A model generated the notes under the pieces. It saw only the letters and a list, made by a program, of their open reading frames with translations, had not been told where the DNA came from and ran no database searches. A program made the position numbers and the translations under genes. DNA of 64,000 nucleotides from Mesostigma viride (Eukaryota > Streptophyta > Mesostigmatophyceae > Mesostigmatales > Mesostigmataceae). Shown in pieces: positions 23,816 through 34,039 of the stretch; the stretch's first letter is position 1, and every line of letters starts with the position of its first letter. Location: assembly GCA_009746045.1 (NCBI GenBank), contig RPFO01000080.1, positions 8,348,207-8,412,206 on the forward strand. Reading direction: 5' to 3'.

Positions 23816-25334
23816 ATGCTGCTCTTCCGGGACATCTGCAACCGCCTTCTGCTGTCGTCGCAACCACCTCCAGCGGCCTGGCAACACAGTTTTCGCACGA
23901 TGCTGTACAAGAACAAGGGGTCGCCTGCCGACCCCGGCAACTACAGAGGGGTGTGCATTCAAAGTGCCCCCCTCAAGCTTCTTATGCGGCTCATCCTGAA
24001 CCGCCTGCGCACGGCCCTGGACGGTCACCTCAGCGAGACTCAGCACGGCTTCCGTTCAGGTCGCAACACAGTACAGGCGCTCTTCGCTACTCGCAGACTG
24101 GTGGAGGAACTGCAACGCCTTCAGCCTGGTGAGTCCCCTTCGCACCTTGTGCTGGTGGACTTCATCAAAGCCTTCGATTCGGTTTTCTGGCCTGCGCTTT
24201 GGGACATCCTCGAGTTGTTCCGGATCCCCCGCCCCCTGATTGCTGTCATCCGCAACCTGTATGAAGGGTCCACCACTTCGGTGCGCACTTCTTACGGGAC
24301 CACGCCCCCATGCCCTTTACAGAAGGGTGTGTGGCAGGGCTGCGTGCTGTCGCCCTACCTGTTCATTATTGTTGTCGAATACGTAATGATTCAGGCGCGC
24401 AAGCGATTTGCCCGCATCGTGGGCAGGGAACCAGGAGTGCAGGTTGCTAACAAATTCTGGCATGGCGGTGCGGACACGGAGATTCGGCTAGCAGACATCA
24501 TTTACGCAGACGACACCACCCTCTTCGAGGACACTGAGCACGTACGTGCAGACATGGCTTGACTGCCTGGCTCTCGAGGCCCGTGCAGTGGGGCTTGAGG
24601 TCAGCAAGAAGACAGAGGCCCTGGCGGTTGGGCTCACCAACCCAGCGCCGCCCCTCTATCTCCTAGACGGCTCTCGAGTCCTGTATCGGGACCGCGTTAA
24701 GCTGCTGGGCAGCCTGCTCCCTAGCTGCGAGGTTGATGTGGACCACCGCATCTCCCTCGCCTGGCACGCTTTACGCCAGTACCGGGCCCTGTGGCGCAAG
24801 CCCCTGGGCAAGATCGAGAAACAGGACCTGTTCAAGGTCCTCGTCCTTCCTGTTCTCACGTATGGCGCCGAGACGTGGACCCTCACCGCCGACCTGGCCC
24901 GCAAGCTGGACGGCGCGGTCACCAGCATGCTGCGTTCCATTTTCAGAGTAGGATACGCTGCTCATGTCCGCAATGAGGACCTGTACCAGGGCATGCCCTA
25001 TCTCACCAGCACAATTAAGCAACGCCGCCTGCAGCTTGTAGGGCACCTAGCTCGCACCAACCAGGTAGACACCTCACGTGGCCCCCCCGCAGGACTGCGA
25101 CCAGCCCAGCCTGGCCGGCACCTCCTGACGTGGGCTGGGCCCAGTGATGTTAGACGCCGCAAGGCCAGCACCTTCAAGGAACAGCTAGTAGAGGACATGG
25201 GGGGCCTAGGCCTCTCCGTGATTTGGAAGAAGATGATGGACAAGGCCAAGTGGGCCCAGGTCATAGAGGACAACGAGCCCCCCCCAGTGGGGAAGCGCCC
25301 GCGTGTGCAATCCCGCGGGAGGCACGCTAGATAG
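23816..25334 (+). pseudogene. LINE reverse transcriptase (frameshifted)
   Basis: The frame from 23,816 carries classic non-LTR RT blocks: NYRGVCIQSAPLKLL, TQHGFRSGRNTVQ, LVDFIKAFDSVFW, QKGVWQGCVLSPYLF and the catalytic YADD (24,503-24,514). A 4-nt insertion (CACGTACGTGCAG versus CACGTGCAG in the copy at 38 kb) shifts the frame at about 24,543. The second frame continues to 25,334 with KLLGSLLPS, LTYGAETWTLTADLARKLDG and a C-terminal LGLSVIWKKMMDKAKWAQV. The apurinic endonuclease domain is missing. It is not expected to be active. Confidence 0.85.
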
Positions 25335-25472
25335 CTCCCCCTAGGGCAGCGTGCGGCTGCCTAGATAGATGTTGTAGTTAGAATGTTGTTAGATAGATGT
25401 AGTATGTAGCCAATGTAGATAGATTAGACCGGTAGGAATGTGTGCACCCATCCATCCATCCATCGGGGTTAA

Positions 25473-25530
25473 TGCTCCGTGACTCCCCAACGGGAGCACG
25501 AGTCTAATTAATTAATTAATTAATTAATTA
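25473..25530 (+). other. LINE 3' hairpin and TTAA tail
   Basis: TGCTCC...GGAGCA stem around GTGACTCCCCAACG, then AATTA repeats; the same structure as copies A and B. Confidence 0.75.
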
Positions 25531-25869
25531 ATTGGTAGTCACTGCCGCTATGGCAGCCATGCCTAGAATGTTTGCCTAGCTGTGCCACCATACCTAGTCA
25601 CGTGCACCGCCAACACACGGTACACAACCAGCCATATAGCCTTAGCCTAGTCCTTGTACAGCCATGCTACGTCCTGGCTATGCTCAGATTACTTGCCCAC
25701 GCTCCTTGTTATGATATGCGCTTTTGGGTCTTATTGCACCCACAGGTCTTGCCGGATCGTTTATCGTGTCCGATTGCAGCTGTGGCATGCCTCTGGCATG
25801 AAGGAGAAAGGGGGTCTCTGCCCTTTCTTCCTGTTGTGCACACAAAGGGATTAAATAAAAAGCACTTCG

Positions 25870-25923
25870 GTGCTCCGTGACTCGGCCCCAACGGGAGCAC
25901 GAGTTTTATTAATTAATGAATAA
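25870..25923 (+). other. Retroelement 3' hairpin and TTAA tail, copy B
   Basis: GTGCTCC (25,870-25,876) pairs with GGAGCAC (25,894-25,900), followed by TTTTATTAATTAAT. Confidence 0.75.
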
Positions 25924-27113
25924 ATACGGCATTTCTTTGAAAATCAGTGGTAGGACGCCGTCCGGAGAGCGATCGCAGTAATGGTGCTCACCACTAGACA
26001 CTCCCGTCCAGTTATACTAAGGCTCGGAACACATGCCCTGATCAAGCAAGCTGCAAGATGTTTCCGGCCCCAACGTCTATAGGTCATCTAGCCGCTCTAA
26101 CGTTATAGCAAGCAATAATTTCAATGAACAAGCCTACAAATTTCCATCTCCATTCATATCCATAATCCAGAACGACTTGAAAATGTGGATAAGATAACGG
26201 CAGGCTCGAGCTACCATGCGTAGTGGTCCGGATAAATTCTACAGATTTCTGGCCTGCGCTGGTTGTCTCATCGATCGATACGGCAGTGCCATGCGACATC
26301 AGACAATAGACATGTGTCGCACAGCACAACAAAGAATGCATTACCAGAAAAACTGGGCAGTTGAAGCGAATTCTAAGCCTCTATACATTTAAATTAGAAT
26401 GTTCAGTTCAGTCAGTGGGGTAACCGCTGGACATCGAGCCAGGCAGAATTCTATCCTCTGTTGCCCCAGGCTTACAGGGCAAAGAAAGCATCTACACTCC
26501 CTAGCTACAGGATGAGTTTTTCAACAACCAGATCGATAGCCCTGATACTGCTACTAATCACTAAGGTGGCGTTCTCTGTTTAAACCATATATGCACAAGT
26601 AAACAAATACTCTAAAGCTAAATTTATCAAATTGAGCCCTCACCAAGGGATCCTCAGTTATTAAGAAAGTGCCCAAGTGTGCACCGCACAAATCGAACAT
26701 GTCAAGCAAGTCACAGCAGTAGTACCCTTGAATGGGTTTAAGTAGGTACACCCATGATGCTCCGCTGAACGCCTGAGCACATTCAGTGCATTAGCACACT
26801 TGCACGGCTATGACTTATATGAGATGACCATATTGCCAACGAGAAAACCAGCGCATGCTGGCATCAAACCTGGAAGATTCGGACGTATGCGTGTGCTCAG
26901 AAAGTAGATTACACGATGAAGCCAGAACTGAAAACTTATCGCAGTAGAGATAGACAGTCATTTTATAAGCATTCAAAGCCGGTCCTGTACACGATGATCA
27001 TCTACTTTTCGCGATCCCAGAGGTCCTCTTGATCGTCCAATCTCCTCGGCATATCCTTGCAATATGCATTCCTGCTACATGCGATTCTCCCCATCGGTAT
27101 GCATCTCGGCTGG
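25924..27113. other. Intergenic, no gene seen
   Basis: AT-moderate DNA downstream of the leucine-rich-repeat gene. It contains one copy (about 26,208-26,290) of a dispersed repeat also found at 31,733-31,815; see the repeat entry there. No frame looks coding. Confidence 0.5.
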
Positions 27114-29036
27114 CTATGCATCCCCTTGGTCAAACAAGCGAAGGCTCTCCTCCGTCACCTGCGTGTGGTACACGCACTGCGCCACGAGCCGCTGGCAACT
27201 GCGCGCGACGGCCCTTATGCCGGCGTCGGTTACACCGCCGCACTCGCTCACGTCCAGCGTGTGCAGCAGGGGGCACGCCGTTGCGACCGCCAGCAGTGCG
27301 TTGTCCGCGATGCCGTCGTTGCACGAGAGGTCCAGGTCAAGCAGCCGCGCCCCTGCGCGCCCGCTGAGCGCCGTCACCAGATCCTTGTCCGAAAGCATCG
27401 GGCAAGACGTCACCGATAGCGAACGCAGGCACGTGCAGTGGCGGCTGATGGCAGCCATGCTATTCTCCAGCGCGAAGTCGGCGCCGGAGATCTCCAAATG
27501 CTCCAGCCGCTCGCAATTCTCGACCAGCGCACGCAGCGCTGCTTCCCCGAATCCCCCACGGTGCATGGCAATCGAGTGCAGCCGCGTGCAGTTGCGGGCC
27601 ACCACCCGCATGCTGGCGTCGGTCACCCCGCCCTCCAGCGCGCTGAACCGCAGCTGCTCCAGCCGGCGGCATCCCTCGCCCACCGCGCACAGGCAGGCCT
27701 CGGTCACCTTGGGGCAGCGGAACAGCTCGAGGCGGAGCAGCTGGGGGCAGCACCGCGCGATGGCCCCCATGCCGGTGTCCGTCACGCATTCGCAGCTCCT
27801 GAGGTACAGGTGGCGCAGGTGGGGGCAGCCGCGGGCGACCGCGGCCATGCCGGCATCCGTCACGTGGGGGCACGCCACCGCCAGGTGGTCCAGCCGGGGG
27901 CAGCCCTTTGCCAGCGCCTCGATGCCGAAGTCCGTCACGCCCGCGCCCTGGATGGACAGGTGGTGCAGCTCGCGGCAGTGGGCGCCGAGTGCCAGCAGGA
28001 CGGTGTCGTCGATGGAGGCAACAAACGGTGCGTCCAGGCGCCGCAGGTGGGGGCAGTGGCGCGCCAGGTACGTGAGTGCTTCGCTCGTGATGCCCTGCCC
28101 CGCGATGTTCAAGGCCTGGAGCTGCCTGCAGCCGCTCGCCACCGCCATCAGGCCCGCATCTGTGACGGCGCTGGTGCCCACGCCCAGGCCCCGTAGATCA
28201 GGGCAGCGTCTTGCAATCGCGGTTAGGCTGGTGTCTGAGATCTCTTCTTCGAAATTTTCCACGTTCAGGTACTCCAGCCGGGGGCAGTGCGTCGCTACCG
28301 CGATAACGCTGGCGTCCGTGATCCCTGTCCAGGGCCCTGGGTCCATCTCCAGGTGGCGGAGGTTGGGACAGTGCCGGGCGATCGCGGACACACCGACATC
28401 CGTCACGCTGGTACCCTCAATCACCAGCTGCTCCAGCAGGCGGCACCGCTCGGCGATCTTTTGAAAACTGGCGTCCGTGACTTGCTGCGACTCTCCCACA
28501 CGCAGCTCCTTGAGCCTCGCGCAGTACATGGCCACCACGGTGACGCCTTTATCGGTCACTTGGCAGTTTCGGACGTCCAGTGTTTCCAGGTCCCAGCAGG
28601 ACGAGGCGACGACCATCAACACGTTGTCGTCCACGTCAGGGCAGCTCGCCAAAGTTAAAGAGCGCAGCCGTCTGCAGTGCCCGAGTCCCAACAACGACTG
28701 CCGTGCCGTCCCTGGGCAGGCAGCTAGCCGTCCCTGTATCGCATGCTCCCGCCTGTCCCAGGGTACCTGATGCGCCGTCCGCGACCAGATAGATAGCGTC
28801 CGCAAATTGGGGCATTTCGGTAGCAGCCAGTCTAACCCGCCCGGTCTGCTGGCCACATCGGCAATGTCTTCCCAGAACAGCTCGTGAATTCCTTCCAGAG
28901 ATTCGTCGACGGTGGACCTGAAAGCAGGGCAGGCGCGACGCAGCTGCACGCGCTCCAGCAAAGCAATGCCTCCCACAATCTGGGCACCAATGCCGGGGAC
29001 GGCCAGCACCTGCTCCAAAGTGTCGCATGAATCCAT
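27114..29036 (-). CDS. F-box/AMN1-type leucine-rich-repeat protein
   Basis: Uninterrupted 640-codon frame with ATG at 29,036. From about residue 110 onward it is a series of roughly 20 cysteine-type LRRs of the form L..L....C..VTD.G..AIA..CP.L, for example VTDAGIRAVARSCQRL near the end. This is the repeat class of FBXL proteins and AMN1. The first 80 residues (LEQVLAVPGIGAQIVGG, then RACPAFRSTVDESL) could be a diverged F-box or similar helical adaptor, but no clear F-box signature is visible. A role as substrate receptor of an SCF ubiquitin ligase is possible by family. No intron is needed. A divergent partner gene starts 1.18 kb away. Confidence 0.88.
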   Translation of the reverse strand: MDSCDTLEQVLAVPGIGAQIVGGIALLERVQLRRACPAFRSTVDESLEGIHELFWEDIADVASRPGGLDWLLPKCPNLRTLSIWSRTAHQVPWDRREHAIQGRLAACPGTARQSLLGLGHCRRLRSLTLASCPDVDDNVLMVVASSCWDLETLDVRNCQVTDKGVTVVAMYCARLKELRVGESQQVTDASFQKIAERCRLLEQLVIEGTSVTDVGVSAIARHCPNLRHLEMDPGPWTGITDASVIAVATHCPRLEYLNVENFEEEISDTSLTAIARRCPDLRGLGVGTSAVTDAGLMAVASGCRQLQALNIAGQGITSEALTYLARHCPHLRRLDAPFVASIDDTVLLALGAHCRELHHLSIQGAGVTDFGIEALAKGCPRLDHLAVACPHVTDAGMAAVARGCPHLRHLYLRSCECVTDTGMGAIARCCPQLLRLELFRCPKVTEACLCAVGEGCRRLEQLRFSALEGGVTDASMRVVARNCTRLHSIAMHRGGFGEAALRALVENCERLEHLEISGADFALENSMAAISRHCTCLRSLSVTSCPMLSDKDLVTALSGRAGARLLDLDLSCNDGIADNALLAVATACPLLHTLDVSECGGVTDAGIRAVARSCQRLVAQCVYHTQVTEESLRLFDQGDA

Positions 29037-30217
29037 CAGGCTGGAAATAGATACTGCTGTGAGCTGAGACGGCCGGCAGTTGTTGTTCTAGGCTGCTTGA
29101 TTCGGCAAAATAATCTAGGCGATGTCCTTACCCGCCTACAATTCGGGCTATGTCAAAGAATGAAGCGAAGTCGATTAGTCACGTACTCGGCGATGTAAAA
29201 CGTCGCGACGTGTCCGTCAGAACGTGACAACCAAATTCGCATTGATGATCATTGGAAGCCGGTGACCATGCACGGGCCGCTGGTGCATTTGGAATTGCAG
29301 CACAAGGCCGTGCTTCACCACTCACCAGTGACCAATGACCAGTCGATTTTTCCCTCGCTGGCGCGCCGACAGACGCGTGAGACGACGATAACTCTGTCGG
29401 CTCGCTGGCGTGTGGCGTAAACGTGCCAGCGGTGGAACAACGATAAATGGGGAAGGCTGAGCGTCCCCACTAACCTGCAGTTACGTGCGTTTCACACCCC
29501 CGAGCGCCTGATTTGAAAGGCGCCTGATTTGAACAGGGGGTACGAACTTCGAAGGTGCGCCCTGCGCCATCTGCTAGGCCGTACTGCGATTCGGATAGCA
29601 GAATCTGAGATGATGACGGTACGGCACTTAAGCCTCGGCCACTATAGATTCTCTGCTGCCCATGTGCGGCGTGGGACACAACAACAACTACAACAACAAC
29701 AACGGCACTTAAGCACGGTGGCCGCGCCGTTCAGGGTGCAACAAGACGAAAATTTTTTTCGAAAAATATTAATAATTAATCTAAAAGCTTTTTCGAGCTA
29801 TTCATAGAGGATTGGAGGTCGTGAACTTCCAACAAACCGTCATGCAGGCCACGGCGGTTGTTTGTGCAAATCCGGCAAAACAATCTGCTAAACTTCGAAG
29901 GGTTTTGTTTGGGAGACAACTGCAGTCTTTTCTGAAGAATATCCACGGGAATATCTGCTGAATTTCGGGTTGGGTTGAGTTGAGTTGAGTTGATTCCCGC
30001 GCCGGCGTACCGATAGGGAACAGGGTTATTATCTTCTTTAGATGGAACACGATTTCGCCGATTTTCGTGCAAATCTGAAATCTACTTCAGCTTTAGATCG
30101 GTCATTCGAGGTTGCAACAACTAATTCTGGCGACCAGCTGATGCACCTTCAGTCTTCACTTTTAGGCGCTGTGCTGCGCTTTTTCAAGTGACCGCGACGA
30201 CGGTGATATCGAGACTC
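29037..30217. promoter_or_regulatory. Divergent intergenic region between LRR and Myb/SANT-like genes
   Basis: About 1.18 kb between the two start codons. It holds a CAACAACAA run near 29,680-29,705 and a GAGTTGAGTTGAGTTGA run near 29,972. No core promoter element is certain. Confidence 0.35.
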
Positions 30218-31639
30218 ATGGCGGACAAGGTGTGGGAGCCCGTATTGGCGTGCCCAGAGGCCATGTCGACCGACCAGTCAGTTCCGGGCGTCAGCGGCAT
30301 GCCTGAAGACGCTGCCGCAATGGCTAGGGACGCCCCCATGGGCGACGTCAGCCATGAGGCAGCAGACCAGCCACTTCCGCCGACCGATAATCCGGCAAGA
30401 AAAAACAAGGCTAGCCAGGGCGGGCATGCCCGTGCGAATGCGAACAATGACGCAGCGGGACCTCCGGCACCTAAACCCAAGTCGGGTAGGTGGTCAAAGG
30501 CGGTAGATCACTGTTTACTTGTCGAGATGAACAAGAAGCAGATGTTTGGCCTGAAAACGCAGCGCGGGCGCGGACGCTCTGTGAACACACCCACAGAGAA
30601 TCAGCTGAGATGGTGGGAATGTGGGAAGGGCGTCTTGGCAGCTATGCGATTTTTGGAGCCGAAGGACCGCGTTGCCGACGACATGGTGGATCCGGAGAAG
30701 CTCAGGCGCCGATGGCAACACCTCAAGACCGCACTCTCGGCCCACAAAGCGAAGGAGAAGGAGAAGCAGGGGCAGCCGCCTGGCTCGGAGGGGATGCAGG
30801 GCCAGCCTGAGGGTGATGAACTAACCGAAGAACATGAGGCTGAAAAGAGGCTGGAAAAAGACATACTGTCCTTGACGGAAACCCTCGTCGGCCAAGAGGA
30901 GGCAGCTGAAGCGAAGAAGCAGCAACAGAAATCGTCTAAGGCCCGCACCTGGGCAGGCGAATCAGCACATGGCGTTCACATTGGCAAACATGTCCGGGCA
31001 TGTGACTTGGGTAACAAGGGCGCTGCATGGAGCCGGGGCAAAAGGCGGGCAGTGGACGTTGACGGCGAGTACGACCCACAAGGTGACGAGGAGGAATTCG
31101 ACCCCGAGGAAGAAGATGCTGATTCGATGGATGACGACGAGGACGTGAGTGGATCCATGCCCCGCCCCTGGGGGAACAGACGCTCGTCGGCCACTGACAC
31201 CGTGAACTTCATCGAGGTCATGGGGGGTGCCATGGACAAGCTGGCGGCGGGGAACGAGCGCCAGATGGAAGCATATGCTAAGGAAGCCGTCGCAAAACGG
31301 GAGTACAGGGAGAACGTGCTGGATCTGGAGAAGAGAAAACAAGCGGAGGAAAATGAGTACCGGGGCAAGCGGCTGGCTTTCGATGAGAGCCATGCGCAAA
31401 AGGAGCACGAGCTGCAACGCGACCGCCTCAAGCTGGAAGCGAAAAGGGTAGAAAATGAGCTTGATCTGCAGCGCGTGAAGCTCGCGCATGACGCGGACAG
31501 GTTCAAAGCGGAGATAGAGCTTCAGCATGCTCGACTTCAGGCGCAACTAGAGGAAGCCAAGTATGCCAGGGAGGTGCAAGTCAAGCAGACGGACCTCATG
31601 TTCAAGATCATCGCGCAGAAAATGAACATGGAGCTGTAA
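30218..31639 (+). CDS. Myb/SANT-like, coiled-coil protein
   Basis: 473 codons from the first in-frame ATG (MADKVWEPV) to TAA at 31,637-31,639, no intron. Residues about 87-185 form a SANT/trihelix-like unit: SGRWSKAVDHCLLVEMNK, a tryptophan pair at LRWWECGKGVLAAM, and LRRRWQHLKTALSAHK. An acidic stretch (DPQGDEEEFDPEEEDADS) follows. The last 120 residues are a long charged coiled coil rich in K/R/E (LDLEKRKQAEENEYRGKR onward). This layout resembles Myb/SANT-like proteins that accompany or derive from PIF/Harbinger transposons, and plant trihelix factors. DNA binding is likely; the target is unknown. No transposase or terminal repeat was found next to it. Confidence 0.75.
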   Translation: MADKVWEPVLACPEAMSTDQSVPGVSGMPEDAAAMARDAPMGDVSHEAADQPLPPTDNPARKNKASQGGHARANANNDAAGPPAPKPKSGRWSKAVDHCLLVEMNKKQMFGLKTQRGRGRSVNTPTENQLRWWECGKGVLAAMRFLEPKDRVADDMVDPEKLRRRWQHLKTALSAHKAKEKEKQGQPPGSEGMQGQPEGDELTEEHEAEKRLEKDILSLTETLVGQEEAAEAKKQQQKSSKARTWAGESAHGVHIGKHVRACDLGNKGAAWSRGKRRAVDVDGEYDPQGDEEEFDPEEEDADSMDDDEDVSGSMPRPWGNRRSSATDTVNFIEVMGGAMDKLAAGNERQMEAYAKEAVAKREYRENVLDLEKRKQAEENEYRGKRLAFDESHAQKEHELQRDRLKLEAKRVENELDLQRVKLAHDADRFKAEIELQHARLQAQLEEAKYAREVQVKQTDLMFKIIAQKMNMEL

Positions 31640-31732
31640 TTGGCTTTCTCCCAGCATGCCTTTTGGGATGCCTCAGGTTTCATTATTTTGCGCAAGTGTT
31701 GGCATGCGGTCCAATATGGCAACAAAGTATAT

Positions 31733-31815
31733 TCGAGCTACCATGGCCAGGGTTCTCCGTATTTCTGGCCTGTGCTGGTTGTCTCCTTGATATTATAGCA
31801 CATTCTTGTCAATAC
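31733..31815. repeat. Dispersed repeat, second copy (first at 26,208-26,290)
   Basis: Both copies contain TCGAGCTACCATG, then TTTCTGGCCTG[C/T]GCTGG with TTGTCTC, then ATACGGCA in the same order and orientation. They bracket the LRR and Myb/SANT-like gene pair and lie 3' of each gene. Confidence 0.6.
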
Positions 31816-32143
31816 GGCAAGTGAGACGACTGACACGTATATACTGCATGCACATCTCTTTTATGGCACGCACATGTGCGCAACTTTTCGATATGTCGGC
31901 ATGTGGCATGCACATGCAACCAAGTTGTCCTGAACAACGTTGGCTTTGGATCCATCTTGCTCTATATTTTTCCTTGTTGCTTTAGGGTTAATTAATTGAA
32001 GTCCTTACTAAATGAGACATCTAGAGACTCTTTACTAGGTCATTGTGTGAGGCAGCCATCATTTCTGGGTTAATGAATGGTCAAGATTTTGACTTGTCTC
32101 ACTTAGATCCTTGGCTCAAACATTTGATTAACCTGAAATTGAT

Positions 32144-32995
32144 TTCATTCATTCATTCGTTCGTTCGTTCGTTCGTTCGTTCGTTCGTTCGTTCGTTCGT
32201 TCGTTCGTTCGTTCGTTCGTTCGTTCGTTCGTTCGTTCGTTCGTTCGTTCGTTCGTTCGTTCGTTCGTTCGTTCGTTCGTTCGTTCGTTCGTTCGTTCGT
32301 TCGTTCGTTCGTTCGTTCGTTCGTTCGTTCGTTCGTTCGTTCGTTCGTTCGTTCGTTCGTTCGTTCGTTCGTTCGTTCGTTCGTTCGTTCGTTCGTTCGT
32401 TCGTTCGTTCGTTCGTTCGTTCGTTCGTTCGTTCGTTCGTTCGTTCGTTCGTTCGTTCGTTCGTTCGTTCGTTCGTTCGTTCGTTCGTTCGTTCGTTCGT
32501 TCGTTCGTTCGTTCGTTCGTTCGTTCGTTCGTTCGTTCGTTCGTTCGTTCGTTCGTTCGTTCGTTCGTTCGTTCGTTCGTTCGTTCGTTCGTTCGTTCGT
32601 TCGTTCGTTCGTTCGTTCGTTCGTTCGTTCGTTCGTTCGTTCGTTCGTTCGTTCGTTCGTTCGTTCGTTCGTTCGTTCGTTCGTTCGTTCGTTCGTTCGT
32701 TCGTTCGTTCGTTCGTTCGTTCGTTCGTTCGTTCGTTCGTTCGTTCGTTCGTTCGTTCGTTCGTTCGTTCGTTCGTTCGTTCGTTCGTTCGTTCGTTCGT
32801 TCGTTCGTTCGTTCGTTCGTTCGTTCGTTCGTTCGTTCGTTCGTTCGTTCGTTCGTTCGTTCGTTCGTTCGTTCGTTCGTTCGTTCGTTCGTTCGTTCGT
32901 TCGTTCGTTCGTTCGTTCGTTCGTTCGTTCGTTCGTTCGTTCGTTCGTTCGTTCGTTCGTTCGTTCGTTCGTTCGTTCGTTCGTTCGTTCGTTCG
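32144..32995 (+). repeat. (TTCG)n array, about 210 units
   Basis: Three TTCA units, then about 840 bp of uninterrupted TTCG. Long frames across it (FVRS or NERT repeats) are artefacts of the repeat. Confidence 0.99.
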
Positions 32996-32999
32996 TCAC

Positions 33000-34039
33000 A
33001 ACACCTTGAAATGGCCTTTTTTTTACATAAATTATGGCCCATGGCAAGTTTATTGTCAGATTGGCCTAGGATTGGATCCCACCACTCCCCGGGATGTGTC
33101 TGGCTAGTGGTGGAGTAGTTGAGTCAAAATGTTAAGTTTACATGGTACTCCCTGCTTAAGTTAACTCCAGATCCAAGGCCAAAACTGGCCACCTAAACCA
33201 CTTGCACTTGCATAGAAACCATAGCTGACATCAGATTATGCTGTAACTTTGCAGTGGTGATGAATAATAGTTGTTTTGACCTTGTACAAAGTTCTACGCC
33301 ATTTGGAGCCCTAGTTGGTGACAAATGCTAGCAAAATTTTGCTAGCATTTGTCATTAATGGCCATTTTAAATCAATATTTAACCCAAATAATGTCAGAAT
33401 GCCACCAAAACTTATTGCCATCATGCCAGCACCTGACGAATGGTCTCAACAAGTCATGAGCAAAAATTCAGATCATGCAGAGCCCAAAATGGTGACATTT
33501 GCCAGCAATTGTCACCATTTTTTGCTTTTTTACTCATAATTTTAACAACATTAACCACCAAAACACTCTCCAAGCTGGGGCACATCATTTAAATCTTTGC
33601 AGGCAACTCAAGAATGACTAGTACAAACAGTGTGCAAAAACTTGGTGCATGTGAATGCCTGAGTGGTGACCATTGCTAGCAGAATCCATCATGTAAGGTA
33701 GGCATTGCCAGTATGCCACAAAGCTGTGTGCAGTGCATGCAGTGCATGTCCATATGTATACCCCATGACACCATGCCTCTAAACTACTTGGCACATTGCA
33801 AAATGGGAAGGAAAGGTGAACAATACATGCCACATCACTAACACAGCCATTTGAATGCTACCAACACGCACCATGCATGATATACACTACGTGTAATACA
33901 TGTCGAGAATATGCCGAGCGAGCATATCAAGGTGCAGTGACCCCAACGCTGGCACATGTCACCTGGCATCCACGTATGCTCACATGATATGGCATTGGCA
34001 TATCCCATGTCTCCATCTCTTGCACTTTGTGCGCACCAA
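33000..34039. other. AT-rich intergenic DNA
   Basis: No coding frame. GGTGACA...TGCTAGCA-type words recur at about 33,318, 33,490 and 33,664. Confidence 0.5.
33319..33354. repeat. Perfect 36-bp palindrome
   Basis: TGACAAATGCTAGCAAAA is followed directly by its exact reverse complement, with no spacer. It could form a cruciform or a hairpin. Confidence 0.95.

Larger units (their letters stand above)
23795..25530 (+). mobile_element. 5'-truncated LINE with reverse transcriptase
   Basis: The insertion is bounded by the direct repeat ATTGGTAG at 23,787-23,794 and 25,531-25,538; copy A has one uninterrupted ATTGGTAG. It contains an RT reading frame, a 3' UTR with short CATC repeats, a hairpin (25,473-25,499) and a (TTAA)n tail. 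No endonuclease domain is present, so it is truncated at the 5' end as target-primed LINE insertions often are. Confidence 0.85.
22150..25923 (+). mobile_element. ORF1-only non-LTR retroelement, copy B, carrying two insertions
   Basis: The ORF1 remnant (about 22,200-23,518, several frameshifts) ends with DDLTPAQQQQRLDLRPEYL, then KPKVYWRGGDLMINHK and TAG. The non-coding 3' part resumes at 23,761-23,794 and again at 25,531-25,923, where it closely matches copy A (TCACTGCCGCTATGGCAGCC onward) and ends in hairpin 25,870-25,900 plus TTAA tail. Between these pieces sit a 239-bp minus-strand element and a 5'-truncated RT LINE, each flanked by a target duplication. The 5' limit is approximate. Confidence 0.7.

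Noticed and set aside
24546-25334. A separate second ORF in the LINE
   Set aside because: It is the same RT protein continued after a 4-nt insertion; the copy at 38 kb lacks that insertion.
26208-31815. LTR retrotransposon bounded by the approximately 80-bp direct repeats
   Set aside because: The repeats are short and imperfect, and the internal region has no gag or pol, only two cellular-type genes in divergent orientation.
32043-33107. Long open frames with FVRS or NERT repeats, also at 36,330-37,477
   Set aside because: They are translations of the (TTCG)n arrays. A 4-bp repeat is open in several frames on both strands without selection.
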